From the NCBI RefSeq assembly GCF_017353255.1, contig NZ_JAFMYU010000031.1, positions 1-64,000 on the forward strand: a stretch of DNA of 64,000 nucleotides. The letters run 5' to 3'. The position numbers and the translations under genes are program-made. Positions 6,559-16,220 of the stretch are shown here, in pieces; the first letter of the stretch is position 1, and each line of letters opens with the position of its first letter. The notes under the pieces were generated by a model. It was not told where the DNA came from. It worked only from the letters and a program-made list of their open reading frames with translations, and did not search any database. Source of the DNA: Fibrella aquatilis (GTDB lineage Bacteria > Bacteroidota > Bacteroidia > Cytophagales > Spirosomataceae).

Positions 6559-9419
6559 AGGAGAGGAATTCGAATAACTACTTGTGTGCCAGAGGAATAG
6601 CCTGTAGCATCTGTTTTGTCGATAATTTCGAGACCAATCTGGGCATTGTGCCCGTTATTGAGCAAAGCCAGGCGTTTTTGATTGGCCGCCGACGCAAACG
6701 ATTCATGCCGCCGACCCCCACCACCTGCCCGGTGTTGATTGATCTCGGTCGACCGTATTCGCCCAATGCCATTATCGTCAATCACGACCTGCAAATAGCC
6801 CGGCCCGCGCTCAAAGTTGACCAGCAGGTGGCGATCTGTTTTCTTATGCATCAGCCCGTGCTTGATGGCGTTTTCCACGTAGGGCTGAATTAGCATCGAC
6901 GGTATGTGGACCTGATCGGGGTCCAGCGATGTATCGACCACCAGTTGGTACGTCAGGGTATCTTCAAAGCGCATCTGCTCTAGTTCCAGATACAGCCCAA
7001 TGGCCTTCAGTTCCTGGGCAAGGGCCACGGTATCGTCGCTGCTCATGTCGAGAATCAGGCGCGTTAACTCACTGAATTTGACCAGGTAGCTGGAGGCCTG
7101 CTTTTTCTCGTTGAGGTAGATGTACGACTGGATGGTGTTGAGGGCGTTGAAGAGAAAGTGCGGGTTCATCTGCGACTTGATGGCCGTTAGCCGCGACTGC
7201 TGAAGCTCCTGTTCCAGCCTATTTTTCTCGGTGAGCAGCGTCGTTTCGCGCTGCTGTCGCCTCAGCCGATTTCGGTACAGGAGGTAGGTACCCAGTAGCG
7301 AAAACAGCCCCAGGGGTATCAGAAACCAATATTGCAGCCAGAAAGGGCGCTCAATGGTGAAGCGTACCACCACCGACACCGCGCTGACAAGGCCGTCTTC
7401 ATTGATTGCTTTAATCTGCACCGTGTAGTCGTCGGGGGCTAGCGAGGGCAGGCTCAGTAGGCGTTGCGTCTGGTCGGCGCGGAGCCACGCCTGCCGGTTG
7501 ATGCGGTAATACACCTGCACGGCCCCCTGACTACGAAATGACAGCACCGAATACCGGATGTCGATGGTGTTCTGGTCATAGCGGAAGGTGTGGGGGCTGG
7601 TCATTGGCACAGCCGCATGGTCCTGAAAAAGGCCCGTGAGCAACACCTGCGGCCGGTGCGGGTTGGTAGCAGGCAACTGAACCGGAAACCGCACCAGACC
7701 CGCCCGCGTGGCTATGTAGGCTGTGTCGCGGGCGAAGGCTAGGTCTTTCAAATCAGCATCGGGCAGGCCGTCGGTTTTATCGTAGGTGCGTATCTGTTTA
7801 GTGGTAAGGTCATAGCACTGCACGGCCTTTTCGGTTAGCCACCAGACCTGGTTTTTATAGGCTTTTACCCGGTATAAGCTATTGTCAGCCAGACCATTAT
7901 CCTTTGTCAGGTGCAGGATTTGCCGGTCGTTTTGAAACGCAAAAAGGCCCTGCGTAGGGCTGGCGGCAAACAACATCGGCGTGGGTGTCTGGGTAACGGT
8001 CAGGTCTGTCAGCGGGAGTGATTGAGCGTTCACCAACGTACCCGGCTGCCCGGGTACGTGCCGCCACAAACCGGTGGGTGTGGCGGTATAAATCGTTGGC
8101 GAACCGGGCAGCACGGCCACAGCCCGCACCCGTTCGCCGTAGTTGCCAATCTGAACAACGGGGTCATGCGCATCGAGCCGATAGCGCCCCGACGTGCCCG
8201 TAGCAGCCAGGGCAATCGACTGACCATCAATGGCTTTCATGTCCTTCACCGACATGATGTCTACCTTCTGCACCTGTCCGTTATTGAGCCGGTAAAACTG
8301 ATCGGAGCAGAATAGCAGTTGGCTTCTGGGCTTGTCGTAAAACAGCGACAGCACCTCGGCATTGGTTGCCCCTTTGTAGAGTATGCGGCTCGTCAGGCTG
8401 TTTGTAGCTATCATCCCTACCTCTCCGTCTGACGTGCCGTAGACAAGGGTACGTTCGTCGGGTTGGGCCTGAAGACGGGAGAAGGGTTTACCGGCAGACA
8501 CCACGTCGACGGAAAGGGACGGAATCAGCAGCAGGCCATCATTGGTTGTCGAAAGCCAGAAATTACCCTCTCGGTCGCGGATGAGTGAGGTGCAATTTTT
8601 ATCCACCAGCCGAGGTGCCACTAGCCGGGGCTTTTGCCGGACGTCGATGAGGTAAAAACCCGCCGACGTGAAGAGGCATAAGTATTGATCGTCAATGGCT
8701 TTCACATGTTGAATCAGCGATTTTCGGGCCAGTCTGATCGTGTAGGTGCGGCCGTTGGCGGGGCGGGCCGTTATGAGCGTCGCGTCGTTTTTGGGAATCA
8801 GAAACAGCGTTTCGTTCACCACCGCGTGGTAAAACGTTTGCTTGTCGGGTGTGGCCGCAATAGACACCTTCGCCCCGGTGGCGCTAACACCCACGATGCG
8901 GTTTGCCTGCGCATCCATGACGTAGTAATAACCGCCGTTTACCTGCGACGAAGGCCTAAGGTGCCCGGTTGGCTGCGGGGTGTCGGTAGTGCGAAAGTGG
9001 GTGATATTGAACCGCCGAATGGCATTACTACCCAGGCTCATCAGCGTTGTGCCGCCCACAATGGCCGCCGGGCAGTACATACCGGTTGGCTTCAGTTGCT
9101 CACAAAGGTGTAGGCTGTCGGCTTGCCAGTAAAAAAACTGGCCTGTGAAGTTCTGACACCATACCCGGCCACCGGCGTCTTCCATGAGGTTACTCAGGGC
9201 TTTGTCATTTTGCTGACTGTTGTTGTAGGGCCTGAAATGGACCCCATCGTACCGAAAAAGCCCCTTATCGGTAGCCAGCCAGATAAATCCGCGCTGATCT
9301 TGCAAGAGGTCGTAGACTGTGTTGGAAGGCATCCCCTGCGCCTTGCCAAACGCCTGATAGCTCACATCCTGCGCCAGGCCGGGAACGTTCAGCAGCAAAA
9401 GCAGGACGAGCAAGGGCAT
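6555..9419 (-). CDS. LytS-type sensor histidine kinase with Reg_prop propeller and Y_Y_Y domain
   Basis: 954 residues. A short signal peptide (to about residue 17) is followed by a periplasmic ligand-binding region with two-component-propeller repeats (GMPSNTVYDLLQDQRGFIWL, DREGNFWLST, NGLADNSLYRV), then a Y_Y_Y domain (about 600-690), one membrane segment (about 695-714), a short coiled coil, and a His_kinase/HATPase module. NPHFLFNALNTI begins near residue 752 with the phospho-acceptor His at about 754. The ATPase N-box is PYVENAIKHG. The G-box region carries an unusual Gly/Arg-rich stretch (RAGGGGRR). It probably senses an extracytoplasmic, possibly glycan-related, signal; the ligand is unknown. 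Confidence 0.92.
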   Translation of the reverse strand: MPLLVLLLLLNVPGLAQDVSYQAFGKAQGMPSNTVYDLLQDQRGFIWLATDKGLFRYDGVHFRPYNNSQQNDKALSNLMEDAGGRVWCQNFTGQFFYWQADSLHLCEQLKPTGMYCPAAIVGGTTLMSLGSNAIRRFNITHFRTTDTPQPTGHLRPSSQVNGGYYYVMDAQANRIVGVSATGAKVSIAATPDKQTFYHAVVNETLFLIPKNDATLITARPANGRTYTIRLARKSLIQHVKAIDDQYLCLFTSAGFYLIDVRQKPRLVAPRLVDKNCTSLIRDREGNFWLSTTNDGLLLIPSLSVDVVSAGKPFSRLQAQPDERTLVYGTSDGEVGMIATNSLTSRILYKGATNAEVLSLFYDKPRSQLLFCSDQFYRLNNGQVQKVDIMSVKDMKAIDGQSIALAATGTSGRYRLDAHDPVVQIGNYGERVRAVAVLPGSPTIYTATPTGLWRHVPGQPGTLVNAQSLPLTDLTVTQTPTPMLFAASPTQGLFAFQNDRQILHLTKDNGLADNSLYRVKAYKNQVWWLTEKAVQCYDLTTKQIRTYDKTDGLPDADLKDLAFARDTAYIATRAGLVRFPVQLPATNPHRPQVLLTGLFQDHAAVPMTSPHTFRYDQNTIDIRYSVLSFRSQGAVQVYYRINRQAWLRADQTQRLLSLPSLAPDDYTVQIKAINEDGLVSAVSVVVRFTIERPFWLQYWFLIPLGLFSLLGTYLLYRNRLRRQQRETTLLTEKNRLEQELQQSRLTAIKSQMNPHFLFNALNTIQSYIYLNEKKQASSYLVKFSELTRLILDMSSDDTVALAQELKAIGLYLELEQMRFEDTLTYQLVVDTSLDPDQVHIPSMLIQPYVENAIKHGLMHKKTDRHLLVNFERGPGYLQVVIDDNGIGRIRSTEINQHRAGGGGRRHESFASAANQKRLALLNNGHNAQIGLEIIDKTDATGYSSGTQVVIRIPLL

Positions 9420-9493
9420 AGAAGCAGAGACAGGAAGGGTCCCATGCCGGGGCCGGTGAAATACAGCTTGACGAACAGGCAGAGTGCCCTAAC

Positions 9494-9523
9494 CAAAAGT
9501 AAGCAACGTAACCGATTGGCAAT
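9494..9523 (-). promoter_or_regulatory. Bacteroidota-type promoter for the kinase/regulator operon
   Basis: On the minus strand, TACTTTTG (9501-9494) matches TAnnTTTG. It is preceded, 18 bases upstream, by ATTG near 9520-9523, a plausible -33 element. Transcription would start about 70 nt before the kinase ATG at 9419. Confidence 0.55.
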
Positions 9524-9695
9524 CATTGATACGGTGGCTTGGTTGTCCGATAGAACAGCAAACCTACCCACCACCTACCCCCGCCAACAGGGCATTTTAG
9601 GAATGACCCGTTTGGGTTTACCAAGTAAGCGTTAGCCGTTATGGGCTACGGCTTTATCGCTTCCACGTATTTCTGGAGTTGTTTATCTTTCCTCT

Positions 9696-10409
9696 ATGAA
9701 ACACCTGATACTGCTCCTTTTGATCGGGGGAATACCTGGACATATACCGACCAGCGCACAGCCCCTGAAAGTAGGTGACAAGGTATATAGCCACGCACCC
9801 AACGGCCTGACACTGCGGAAGACACCGGCCAAAGATGGCTTAAAAGTGGCCCTGATCCCATACAATGCCGCACCACTACTGGTGTTGACCCTCCCCGACC
9901 CAACCACCCGGTTTGCGGCGGAGTCGATTGGCACGTTTGCCATTGAGGGTGGATGGATGAACGTGCGAACACGTGATGGGCAGGAGGGCTACCTGTTCAG
10001 TGGCTATTTATCAACTCACCCACCGGCTATAGAAGAACCAGAAGAAGGCATTGAGCCGACGGAATGGTTCTACCAAACGCTTTCGCCGTTGGCCGGTAAG
10101 CACAAAAAACTACCCCCCATCAATGGCTCCAATACGCATTACCAACAGGATTACGCCGATGGGGCACAGTTTGAGCTACAGGTCTTTGAGGGCGGAGCTA
10201 CGCAAATTCTAACTATTCCCGCCGGTAAGTTCAGTATGCAGGAAGCATTTGTGCTATTCCGGCCTGTGTGGTTTGGCACCAGCCAGACAACGGGGCATTA
10301 TGTAGCGCAGAAAAAATTTCTGACCATCAACAGCGACGGTGGCATGACTCAGCTTACAATGCAGCAAACCGGCAATCGGCTCATCATGACATTCAGGGTT
10401 GCCGACTAA
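9696..10409 (+). CDS. Secreted protein with bacterial SH3-like domain
   Basis: 237 residues with a signal peptide cleaved near TSAQ (about residue 21). Residues about 24-108 resemble an SH3b fold (LKVGDKVYSHAPNGLTLRKT, then GGWMNVRTRDGQEGYLFSGY). SH3b domains often bind cell-wall or peptide ligands. The C-terminal 130 residues are not recognised. It is alone on the plus strand between the kinase operon and pyrD. A weak -7-like TATCTTTC sits at 9684-9691, just before the ATG. Confidence 0.7.
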   Translation: MKHLILLLLIGGIPGHIPTSAQPLKVGDKVYSHAPNGLTLRKTPAKDGLKVALIPYNAAPLLVLTLPDPTTRFAAESIGTFAIEGGWMNVRTRDGQEGYLFSGYLSTHPPAIEEPEEGIEPTEWFYQTLSPLAGKHKKLPPINGSNTHYQQDYADGAQFELQVFEGGATQILTIPAGKFSMQEAFVLFRPVWFGTSQTTGHYVAQKKFLTINSDGGMTQLTMQQTGNRLIMTFRVAD

Positions 10410-10457
10410 CTGACTAGCGTAGAAAACGGCACGGACACCACACACTGCCCGTGGCCT

Positions 10458-11504
10458 TCAATCATTAACCAGTCCTCTGCAAATAGCACTTGCCAGGCCG
10501 GGGCCTTCGTAGATGAAGCCGGTATAGATCTGCACGAGGCTGGCACCGGCGTCGAGCTTCTCCCGCGCATCGGCGGCGGTCTGGATACCCCCCACGCCGA
10601 TGATGGGGAACGCCCCGCTTGAGCGGGTGTGCAGGTAGCGGATTACCTCCGTAGAGCGCGACGCGACGGGCTTGCCACTCACACCGCCCGCACCCATCTG
10701 AGCTACTGTTTCGGGAGGTGTTTGCAGGCCGTCGCGGCTGATAGTGGTGTTGGTGGCAATGACCCCGGCAATACCCGTTTCGGCCACAATAGCAATAATA
10801 TCGTCGAGTTGAGAGTCGGTGAGGTCGGGGGCAATTTTTAGTAAAATCGGCTTTGGCTGTCTCTTGAGGCTGTTTTCACCCTGCAACCGGCCCAAGAGGG
10901 CGGTGAGTGGGGCGCGTTCCTGCAAGTCGCGCAGACCGGGCGTATTGGGCGACGACACGTTGACCACGAAGTAATCAACGGCATCGTAGAGGTCACGGAA
11001 GCAGCGCAGGTAGTCATCCGTGGCGGCTTCGTTAGGAGTGTCTTTGTTCTTGCCGATGTTGCCGCCAATGAGCACGGCCGGGCCACGATGGTTAGTCTTA
11101 AAAAACCGCAGCCGCCCCGCCGCCGGACCCGCCCCCTTGTTATTAAAACCCATCCGGTTAATCAGCCCGCCGTCGGCCTTAAGGCGGAATAAGCGGGGTT
11201 TGTCGTTGCCGGGCTGCGGGCGGGGCGTAACGGTACCGATTTCGATGAAGCCAAAGCCCAGGTTGCTGAGTTCCGAAACCCATTCGCCGTTTTTGTCGAA
11301 CCCCGCCGCCAGGCCCACTGGGTTGGGAAAACGAAGGCCGAAAACGGTGCGTTCAAGGCTGGGGTGCCGGTAGGTAAACAGCCACCGGAGCAGGGCCGCC
11401 ATACCCGGAATCTTATGGGCAATTTGCAGGGCGCTGGTGGCGAAATAATGGACTTTTTCGGCGTCGAACCGGAAGAGAATAGGCAGCAGAATCCGCTTGT
11501 ACAT
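10458..11504 (-). CDS. pyrD: Dihydroorotate dehydrogenase (quinone), class 2
   Basis: 348 residues. It oxidises dihydroorotate to orotate with FMN and passes electrons to membrane quinone (fourth step of UMP synthesis). The N-terminal amphipathic segment (residues 1-45) that inserts into the membrane in class 2 enzymes is present. [43 protein letters not shown], the catalytic-Ser loop [11 protein letters not shown] and GGVSGKPV are intact. Full length. A consensus -7 element lies five bases before the ATG, so the mRNA is probably leaderless or nearly so. Confidence 0.96.
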   Translation of the reverse strand: MYKRILLPILFRFDAEKVHYFATSALQIAHKIPGMAALLRWLFTYRHPSLERTVFGLRFPNPVGLAAGFDKNGEWVSELSNLGFGFIEIGTVTPRPQPGNDKPRLFRLKADGGLINRMGFNNKGAGPAAGRLRFFKTNHRGPAVLIGGNIGKNKDTPNEAATDDYLRCFRDLYDAVDYFVVNVSSPNTPGLRDLQERAPLTALLGRLQGENSLKRQPKPILLKIAPDLTDSQLDDIIAIVAETGIAGVIATNTTISRDGLQTPPETVAQMGAGGVSGKPVASRSTEVIRYLHTRSSGAFPIIGVGGIQTAADAREKLDAGASLVQIYTGFIYEGPGLASAICRGLVND

Positions 11505-11509
11505 GGGTA

Positions 11510-11517
11510 CAAAGGTA
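11510..11517 (-). promoter_or_regulatory. -7 element immediately before pyrD
   Basis: Minus-strand TACCTTTG fits TAnnTTTG and lies five bases upstream of the pyrD ATG (11504). If it is used, the transcript would begin at or just after the start codon. No convincing -33 box was seen at normal spacing. Confidence 0.45.
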
Positions 11518-11568
11518 CAAAACGGAGCCTGCTACCGTAGCGTCAAAGCAGCCTTGCAGTTGTTATGC

Positions 11569-11934
11569 TTACACAATACGGATCAGGTCGAGCAGCCCGA
11601 ATAAGCCCGCACCGATGATGACCATCCACGAAAACAAGGACGTAAACTCATTGCGTGGATGCCGATAAAGGAGCAGATGCAAACCGATATGCACCAGAAA
11701 GAATGTGTCTAGACTAAGCATTAGACCCGTTGCCTTTGCTGGTTGCGACAATACCCAGAAAAGCCAGACAAAGAGGGGGATGTGAACAGCCGTAAACACC
11801 ACATACCCTACTCTGTCGGTGAGCATAGATGTGAGCGGAAAAATTCGGTGTTCGTTACAACGCACAGCATCCATTTCGTGCGTGATGATGAACGCCAAAG
11901 CCAGGTAAAAAAAGAAGTGGTCGGGCAATGCCAT
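11569..11934 (-). CDS. Small integral membrane protein with an early HEMDA motif
   Basis: 121 residues with four hydrophobic segments (about 7-22, 42-62, 70-90, 98-118). The first contains ITHEMDAVRCNEHR, and conserved-looking His residues recur (VHIPLF, VHIGLHLLLYRH). This recalls small HxxxH membrane proteins such as DUF6713, but I am not certain of the family. Function unknown. It is between pyrD and the glycosyltransferase on the minus strand, with about 60 and 105 nt of flanking gap. Confidence 0.7.
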   Translation of the reverse strand: MALPDHFFFYLALAFIITHEMDAVRCNEHRIFPLTSMLTDRVGYVVFTAVHIPLFVWLFWVLSQPAKATGLMLSLDTFFLVHIGLHLLLYRHPRNEFTSLFSWMVIIGAGLFGLLDLIRIV

Positions 11935-12041
11935 TTTATCTTGCTTTGATCAGACTCGTTTTTGCCCATCGTCCTTATCCTGGCGGCGAGGGAGCAGATT
12001 GCTGCTATACTGAAGTAGCTTGACTGATAAGTAGTGACTGA

Positions 12042-12866
12042 CTAGACCGGTTTTGATGGCATAAAAATGGTTTTGATAATGAAGGCGTGTTCGGATAGAA
12101 AAGACCGCCATCCCCGGAATTGGAAATGGATCAGTTGACTGCTCTGTCTGAAGAAGGACACGAACAATTGCCTGAAACGCTCCGCCCGGAAGCCTAACCC
12201 GACCTGCTCATATTTGTGGGTGAAACAAACGTAACTCTTATAAAAATCGACGTATTTATTGGGCCCCATCTGGCGAACAGGGTGCACAACCAACGCTTCG
12301 GGCAGAAATAACATGCTGATATGCTGGGCCTTAACCCGCATAGCAAAATCAACGTCTTCCATGGCGGCATAGGGGAAGCGCTCATCGAATCCACCCAGTT
12401 TACTAAACGCCAGGGCGCTGATCGCGAAATTACATGACCATAAAAAACCCCCGGTTTCGTTGATGGGTGCACCCTCATCATAGCGCCGTCGTTGGCGATC
12501 GGCCGTGGTTTTTCCTTCAAAAACGGTGATGGTTTCGTTGGCAGCCATCGCGTTGGCGTAGGCCGACAACCAACCGGCATCGGGCAGGCAATCATCGTCG
12601 GTAAACACCAGCCACGGCCCCAAGGCCGCTCTAGCACCCGCGTTGCGGTTAGCGGCCGGCCCCTTCTGCGGCCCTTTCACCCACCGCACCCACGGGTACC
12701 GCTCCGCAATAAGTTGCTGAGCCGTTGAGGTTTGCCCGTCATCAGCTACAATAACTTCATAGGCGGCACTGTCTAACTGCTGTACACCCGGCTGCAACCG
12801 ATCCAGGCAGGCAACCAAAAAATCATTACGGTGACAGGTGGGTATGATAACCGACAGTTGTGGCAT
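12042..12866 (-). CDS. Family 2 glycosyltransferase
   Basis: 274 residues, GT-A fold. SVIIPTCHRNDFLVACLDRL opens the nucleotide-binding domain, YEVIVADDGQTS follows, and FTDDDCLPDAGWL holds the metal-binding DxD. GGFDERFPYAAMEDVDFAMR supplies the acceptor-side acidic residues. No membrane anchor is evident. It probably adds a sugar to a cell-surface glycan, but donor and acceptor cannot be read from sequence. It stands alone. Confidence 0.9.
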   Translation of the reverse strand: MPQLSVIIPTCHRNDFLVACLDRLQPGVQQLDSAAYEVIVADDGQTSTAQQLIAERYPWVRWVKGPQKGPAANRNAGARAALGPWLVFTDDDCLPDAGWLSAYANAMAANETITVFEGKTTADRQRRRYDEGAPINETGGFLWSCNFAISALAFSKLGGFDERFPYAAMEDVDFAMRVKAQHISMLFLPEALVVHPVRQMGPNKYVDFYKSYVCFTHKYEQVGLGFRAERFRQLFVSFFRQSSQLIHFQFRGWRSFLSEHAFIIKTIFMPSKPV

Positions 12867-12945
12867 GGTCGTGTCCGGTAGTGTATATGATTTTCTGATG
12901 CGTATACTTGAGCATAAGCACGCGTATTACCGAACGGAAACTACT

Positions 12946-12953
12946 CAAAAATA
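12946..12953 (-). promoter_or_regulatory. Putative -7 element for the glycosyltransferase
   Basis: Minus-strand TATTTTTG (TAnnTTTG) lies 80 nt upstream of the start at 12866, with a TTG about 16 bases further upstream. The remaining cysM-glycosyltransferase gap shows nothing else distinct. Confidence 0.4.
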
Positions 12954-13042
12954 CCTACCCTTTGTTAGCCAAGAGACAAGAAGTTAAGAAGTAGACGCAG
13001 TATAGCCTTTGCGCCCTTTATATTGTATCATTACCCTCTATG

Positions 13043-13933
13043 CTACTTCTCAAACAACCCCGACGACAGATATCGGTCGCCGCGGTCGCAGATGATGCAG
13101 ACGATGGTGGCACTTTCTACACCCTGTTCGGCAAGTTCGTTGATGAGGCGGAGGGCGGCGTGAACACCCCCGCCGCTGCTCATGCCGGCAAAAACGCCCT
13201 CTACTCGGGCCAGTTCGCGGGTCATGTGCGTGGCCTCTTCCTGCGACACCTCCATGACGCGGTCTACCCGGCTGGGGTCGAAAATCTTGGGCAGGTACTC
13301 CACCGGCCATTTGCGAATACCGGGAATAGACGACCCGTCGGTAGGCTGACAACCAATGATTTGCACGTCGGAATTCTGCTCTTTCAGGTAGCGCGACGTA
13401 CCCATGATCGTGCCCGTGGTGCCCATAGATGAGACAAAATGCGTAACCTGCCCGGCGGTGTCGCGCCAGATTTCGGGACCGGTGGTGCGGTAGTGGGCCA
13501 GGTAATTGTCCTCGTTGGCAAACTGGTTCACCAGCAGGTACTCGCCCGTGGCGGCCTTCGCTTCTGCGTAGTCGCGCCCGGCTTCGATGGTCTCGGTCAG
13601 GGTCACTTTGGCCCCAAAGGCTTCCATGGTCTGCACCCGTTCTTTAGTTGAATTGGCGGGCAGTGCCAGTTCGATCTCGATGCCGAAGAGGCTGGCAATC
13701 ATGGCCAAAGCAATGCCTGTGTTGCCGCTCGTGGCCTCAATCAGCTTCATGCCCGGCTGCCAGTCGCCCCGGTCAATATAACCCCGGATCATGCTGTAGG
13801 CGGCGCGGTCTTTCACGCTCCCACCGGGGTTATTGCCCTCCAGTTTACCATATAATTTGTACCGGGTATCAGTATTGAGGCGGTTGAGTTCAACCAGCGG
13901 CGTGTTGCCAACGAGTTCGAGGAGAGTGGCCAT
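13043..13933 (-). CDS. cysM: Cysteine synthase B (O-acetylserine sulfhydrylase)
   Basis: 296 residues, fold-type II PLP enzyme. It makes L-cysteine from O-acetylserine and sulfide or thiosulfate. PGGSVKDRAAY carries the PLP Lys (K41). EATSGNTGIA (about 66-75) is the substrate loop, and TTGTIMGTSRYL is the phosphate-binding Gly-rich loop. The C-terminal ICDRGDRYLSSGLF is typical of the CysM branch. An imperfect palindrome starts six bases upstream of the start codon. Divergent from the ECF sigma gene at 14113. Confidence 0.94.
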   Translation of the reverse strand: MATLLELVGNTPLVELNRLNTDTRYKLYGKLEGNNPGGSVKDRAAYSMIRGYIDRGDWQPGMKLIEATSGNTGIALAMIASLFGIEIELALPANSTKERVQTMEAFGAKVTLTETIEAGRDYAEAKAATGEYLLVNQFANEDNYLAHYRTTGPEIWRDTAGQVTHFVSSMGTTGTIMGTSRYLKEQNSDVQIIGCQPTDGSSIPGIRKWPVEYLPKIFDPSRVDRVMEVSQEEATHMTRELARVEGVFAGMSSGGGVHAALRLINELAEQGVESATIVCIICDRGDRYLSSGLFEK

Positions 13934-13939
13934 GTTTAG

Positions 13940-14042
13940 GGGATATTGGATGTCAGATCTTGGATGTTGGACAAAAGGTTACAGATCGCTTTTGCTGTTT
14001 TTGTGGTCTGTGTCCAATGTCCAACATCCAATAGCCAATATC
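13940..14042. repeat. Imperfect inverted repeat IR4 between cysM and the ECF sigma gene
   Basis: GGATATTGG at the left end (13940) pairs with CCAATATCC at the right end (to 14042). TGGATGTTGGAC inside the left arm pairs with GTCCAACATCCA (14019-14030). The arms (about 33 and 32 nt) need a small gap to align and are the most diverged of the set. The quasi-tandem word TTGGATGTTGGACATTGG resembles the tandem duplication in the C-terminus of the sigma gene at 21235. The gap is divergent, and the element lies six bases before the cysM start. Confidence 0.7.
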
Positions 14043-14112
14043 CATTCTTCATTTTACATTAATTCCCCTTCCCCTGTAATGTTTCTCCGCCGCTGTCGTC
14101 TTTGCTTGTGAA

Positions 14113-14631
14113 ATGGATCTACACGCTTTCAAACAACGCATTTTGCCCGTGCAGGGACGGCTCTTCAGGCTGGCTCAGCTGTTTCTACGCAACCGCGAAG
14201 AGGCCGAAGATGCCTTGCAGGATGTGCTGTTGCGGCTGTGGTCCAACCGGCAGCAACTCGACGCCTACCATAGCGTAGAAGCGCTGGCGGTGCAGATGAC
14301 CAAAAACCTGTGCCTTGACCGCCTCAAAGCCCTCCGCCGACAGCCCGTGACCGACAGCGTCGAATATGTCAACGTGTCGGCCACCGAGGCCTCGCCCCAC
14401 CGGCAACTGGAGATCGCCGACAGTGCCAGCCTGATGCAACGGCTCATCGACGCCCTGCCCGAACAACAGAAACTGTTGATCCACCTGCGCGAAGTCGATG
14501 AGTGTTCGTATGAAGAAATGGAGCAACTTACTGGACTGACTATCAATAATATACGGGTTATTCTTTCCCGCACTCGACAACGATTACGCGCCGACTATTT
14601 AAACGTAAACAACCATGAAACTGACTATTGA
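14113..14631 (+). CDS. ECF-type RNA polymerase sigma factor
   Basis: 172 residues. Region 2 (about 12-75) has the RNREEAEDALQDVLLRLW core-binding helix, and region 4 (about 115-165) has LPEQQKLLIHLREVDECSYEEMEQLTGLTINNIRVILSRTRQRL-type helix-turn-helix features. No N-terminal extension. It overlaps the next gene by 17 bp, so the pair is translationally coupled, as is usual for sigma/anti-sigma genes. It probably directs its own operon and perhaps the TonB-family receptor at 17015, whose leader carries phased TTAAC boxes. Confidence 0.92.
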   Translation: MDLHAFKQRILPVQGRLFRLAQLFLRNREEAEDALQDVLLRLWSNRQQLDAYHSVEALAVQMTKNLCLDRLKALRRQPVTDSVEYVNVSATEASPHRQLEIADSASLMQRLIDALPEQQKLLIHLREVDECSYEEMEQLTGLTINNIRVILSRTRQRLRADYLNVNNHETDY

Positions 14632-15385
14632 CGAACTGCTGGAACGGTATTACGAGGGCGAAACCACCCTGGCCGAAGAAAAACAGCTGCGGCAGTTTTT
14701 CGAGCAGGATCCCATCCCGCCCCACCTGCAAACCCACGCCGCCCACTTCCGCCATTTTGTAGCCGCCCGGCAGCAGGAACCCTCGGCGGAATTCACCAGT
14801 CGGCTGGCGGCGAAACTGGCCCTGCCCGAACCAGGTCGGATAATCAGCCTGTCGTCGTGGGCGGTGCGACTGGCGGCGAGTGTAGCGCTCGTGATCCTGG
14901 GCTTTGCCGGGGGCCTGCTCTACGACCGGCATCGAACCAGCATCGACCCCACCGTTACGGGTGCGGCTGGCGACGTGGCTACTGAGATGAAGAAGATCCT
15001 GGCCTACTCGCAACTGCCCGAAACGTCGGCGAGCGAACGAATTCAGGCCGTAAACCAGAGCTATGACCTGCCCCAGGCCGACCGTGACGTAACCCAACTG
15101 CTCATCAACACGCTGAATTTCGACGCCAACGTCAACGTGCGACAAGCTGCCTGTCAGGCACTTACCCATTTTGAGCAGGAACCCGGCGTACGCGAAGCCC
15201 TGATTCAATCGCTTTCGATCCAGACCGACCCCAACGTACAGATTACGCTGATCGAAATGCTGGTGAGCATCAAAGAAAAGCGCGCCGTGCAGGAAATGCA
15301 GCGTCTGGCCCGCCGCCCGCAGGTGCTCGACGTAGTGCGCCAAAAAGCCCAGGAGGGCATCAGTAACCTGGCGCGGCCATCTTAA
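14615..15385 (+). CDS. Anti-sigma-like membrane protein with HEAT repeats
   Basis: 256 residues. The first 70 form an acidic cytosolic region (DELLERYYEGETTLAEEKQL) typical of Bacteroidota anti-sigma-like proteins. One membrane segment spans about 82-103. The periplasmic part (about 139-250) consists of HEAT-like helical pairs (NVNVRQAACQALTHF, DPNVQITLIEMLVSIKEKRA). By position and topology it should hold the upstream ECF factor at the membrane. HEAT repeats as the sensor part are unusual and suggest protein-protein sensing in the periplasm. Confidence 0.8.
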   Translation: MKLTIDELLERYYEGETTLAEEKQLRQFFEQDPIPPHLQTHAAHFRHFVAARQQEPSAEFTSRLAAKLALPEPGRIISLSSWAVRLAASVALVILGFAGGLLYDRHRTSIDPTVTGAAGDVATEMKKILAYSQLPETSASERIQAVNQSYDLPQADRDVTQLLINTLNFDANVNVRQAACQALTHFEQEPGVREALIQSLSIQTDPNVQITLIEMLVSIKEKRAVQEMQRLARRPQVLDVVRQKAQEGISNLARPS

Positions 15386-15420
15386 CCAACTCTCATACCA
15401 ATATCTCCTTCTCAATACCA

Positions 15421-16200
15421 ATGAAAAAGCAACTCATTCTTTGCGTTTGCCTGGCCATCGGCCTACCCAGCGCGTTTGCCCAGGAGTACAAAGTCAACTT
15501 ACCCAACAGCAAAGACCACAAAGTGACCATCGAAATGGACGGTGGCGAGGTGAAAGTAGAAGGCCATAATGGCGACGGCGTGGTCATCCTGGCGTCGTCG
15601 GGTTACGAGGCACCGCCCGAACGCGCCAAAGGCTTGAAGCCGCTCTATAATTCGGCCGTCGACAACACGGGCATTGGTCTGAGCGTGACACAGGCCAACG
15701 GCGGACTGACCATTGAAAAAGCCACTCGTAAAGCCATCAGCTACACCATCCGGCTGCCCCGCAACGTGGCCGTACTCTACCAGCAACTCAACTGGCAGGG
15801 GGCCAAAGTGGCTATCAACAACATGGACGGCGACCTGGAAGTACGCACCAACAACGCCGATATCGACCTCAACAAGGTGACTGGTCCGGTGGTGGCCAAC
15901 ACCATCAGCGGTGAAATCAACGTGGTGTATTCGGGATTGAGCCAGGAAAAACCCACGGCCATTTCCACCATCAGCGGCGAGATTGACATCACCCTGCCCG
16001 CCACGGCCCGGTCGAACATGAAACTGCGCACCATTACCGGCGAGGTCTACACCGATTTCGACCTGGGTGTGAAGCAGCGCAAAGATGGCATGGCCAAAGT
16101 AGGTGGCAGCAGCAACGTCGACGGGACCACCAACGGGGGCGGTGTGGAGCTTCAACTCAAGACCATCAGCAGCAACATTTACATCCGCAAACAGAAATAA
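15421..16200 (+). CDS. Exported DUF4097-type beta-strand-repeat protein
   Basis: 259 residues with a signal peptide ending at AFAQ (about residue 21). The mature part has repeating short strands of the DUF4097 (putative adhesin) type: GEVKVEGHNGDGVVI, GDLEVRTNNADIDL, ISGEINVVYSG, ISGEIDITLPA, ITGEVYTDFDLG. It is third in the ECF sigma operon. Its paralogue follows 20 bp later. Probably periplasmic or surface-located; no biochemical role is known. Confidence 0.85.
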   Translation: MKKQLILCVCLAIGLPSAFAQEYKVNLPNSKDHKVTIEMDGGEVKVEGHNGDGVVILASSGYEAPPERAKGLKPLYNSAVDNTGIGLSVTQANGGLTIEKATRKAISYTIRLPRNVAVLYQQLNWQGAKVAINNMDGDLEVRTNNADIDLNKVTGPVVANTISGEINVVYSGLSQEKPTAISTISGEIDITLPATARSNMKLRTITGEVYTDFDLGVKQRKDGMAKVGGSSNVDGTTNGGGVELQLKTISSNIYIRKQK

Positions 16201-16220
16201 TCAGCCTCTTCGCTACTGCC

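Noticed and set aside
14558-15421. Open frame antisense to the HEAT-repeat anti-sigma gene
   Set aside because: The opposite strand encodes a coherent sigma/anti-sigma pair with a membrane helix; the antisense translation has no recognisable features.
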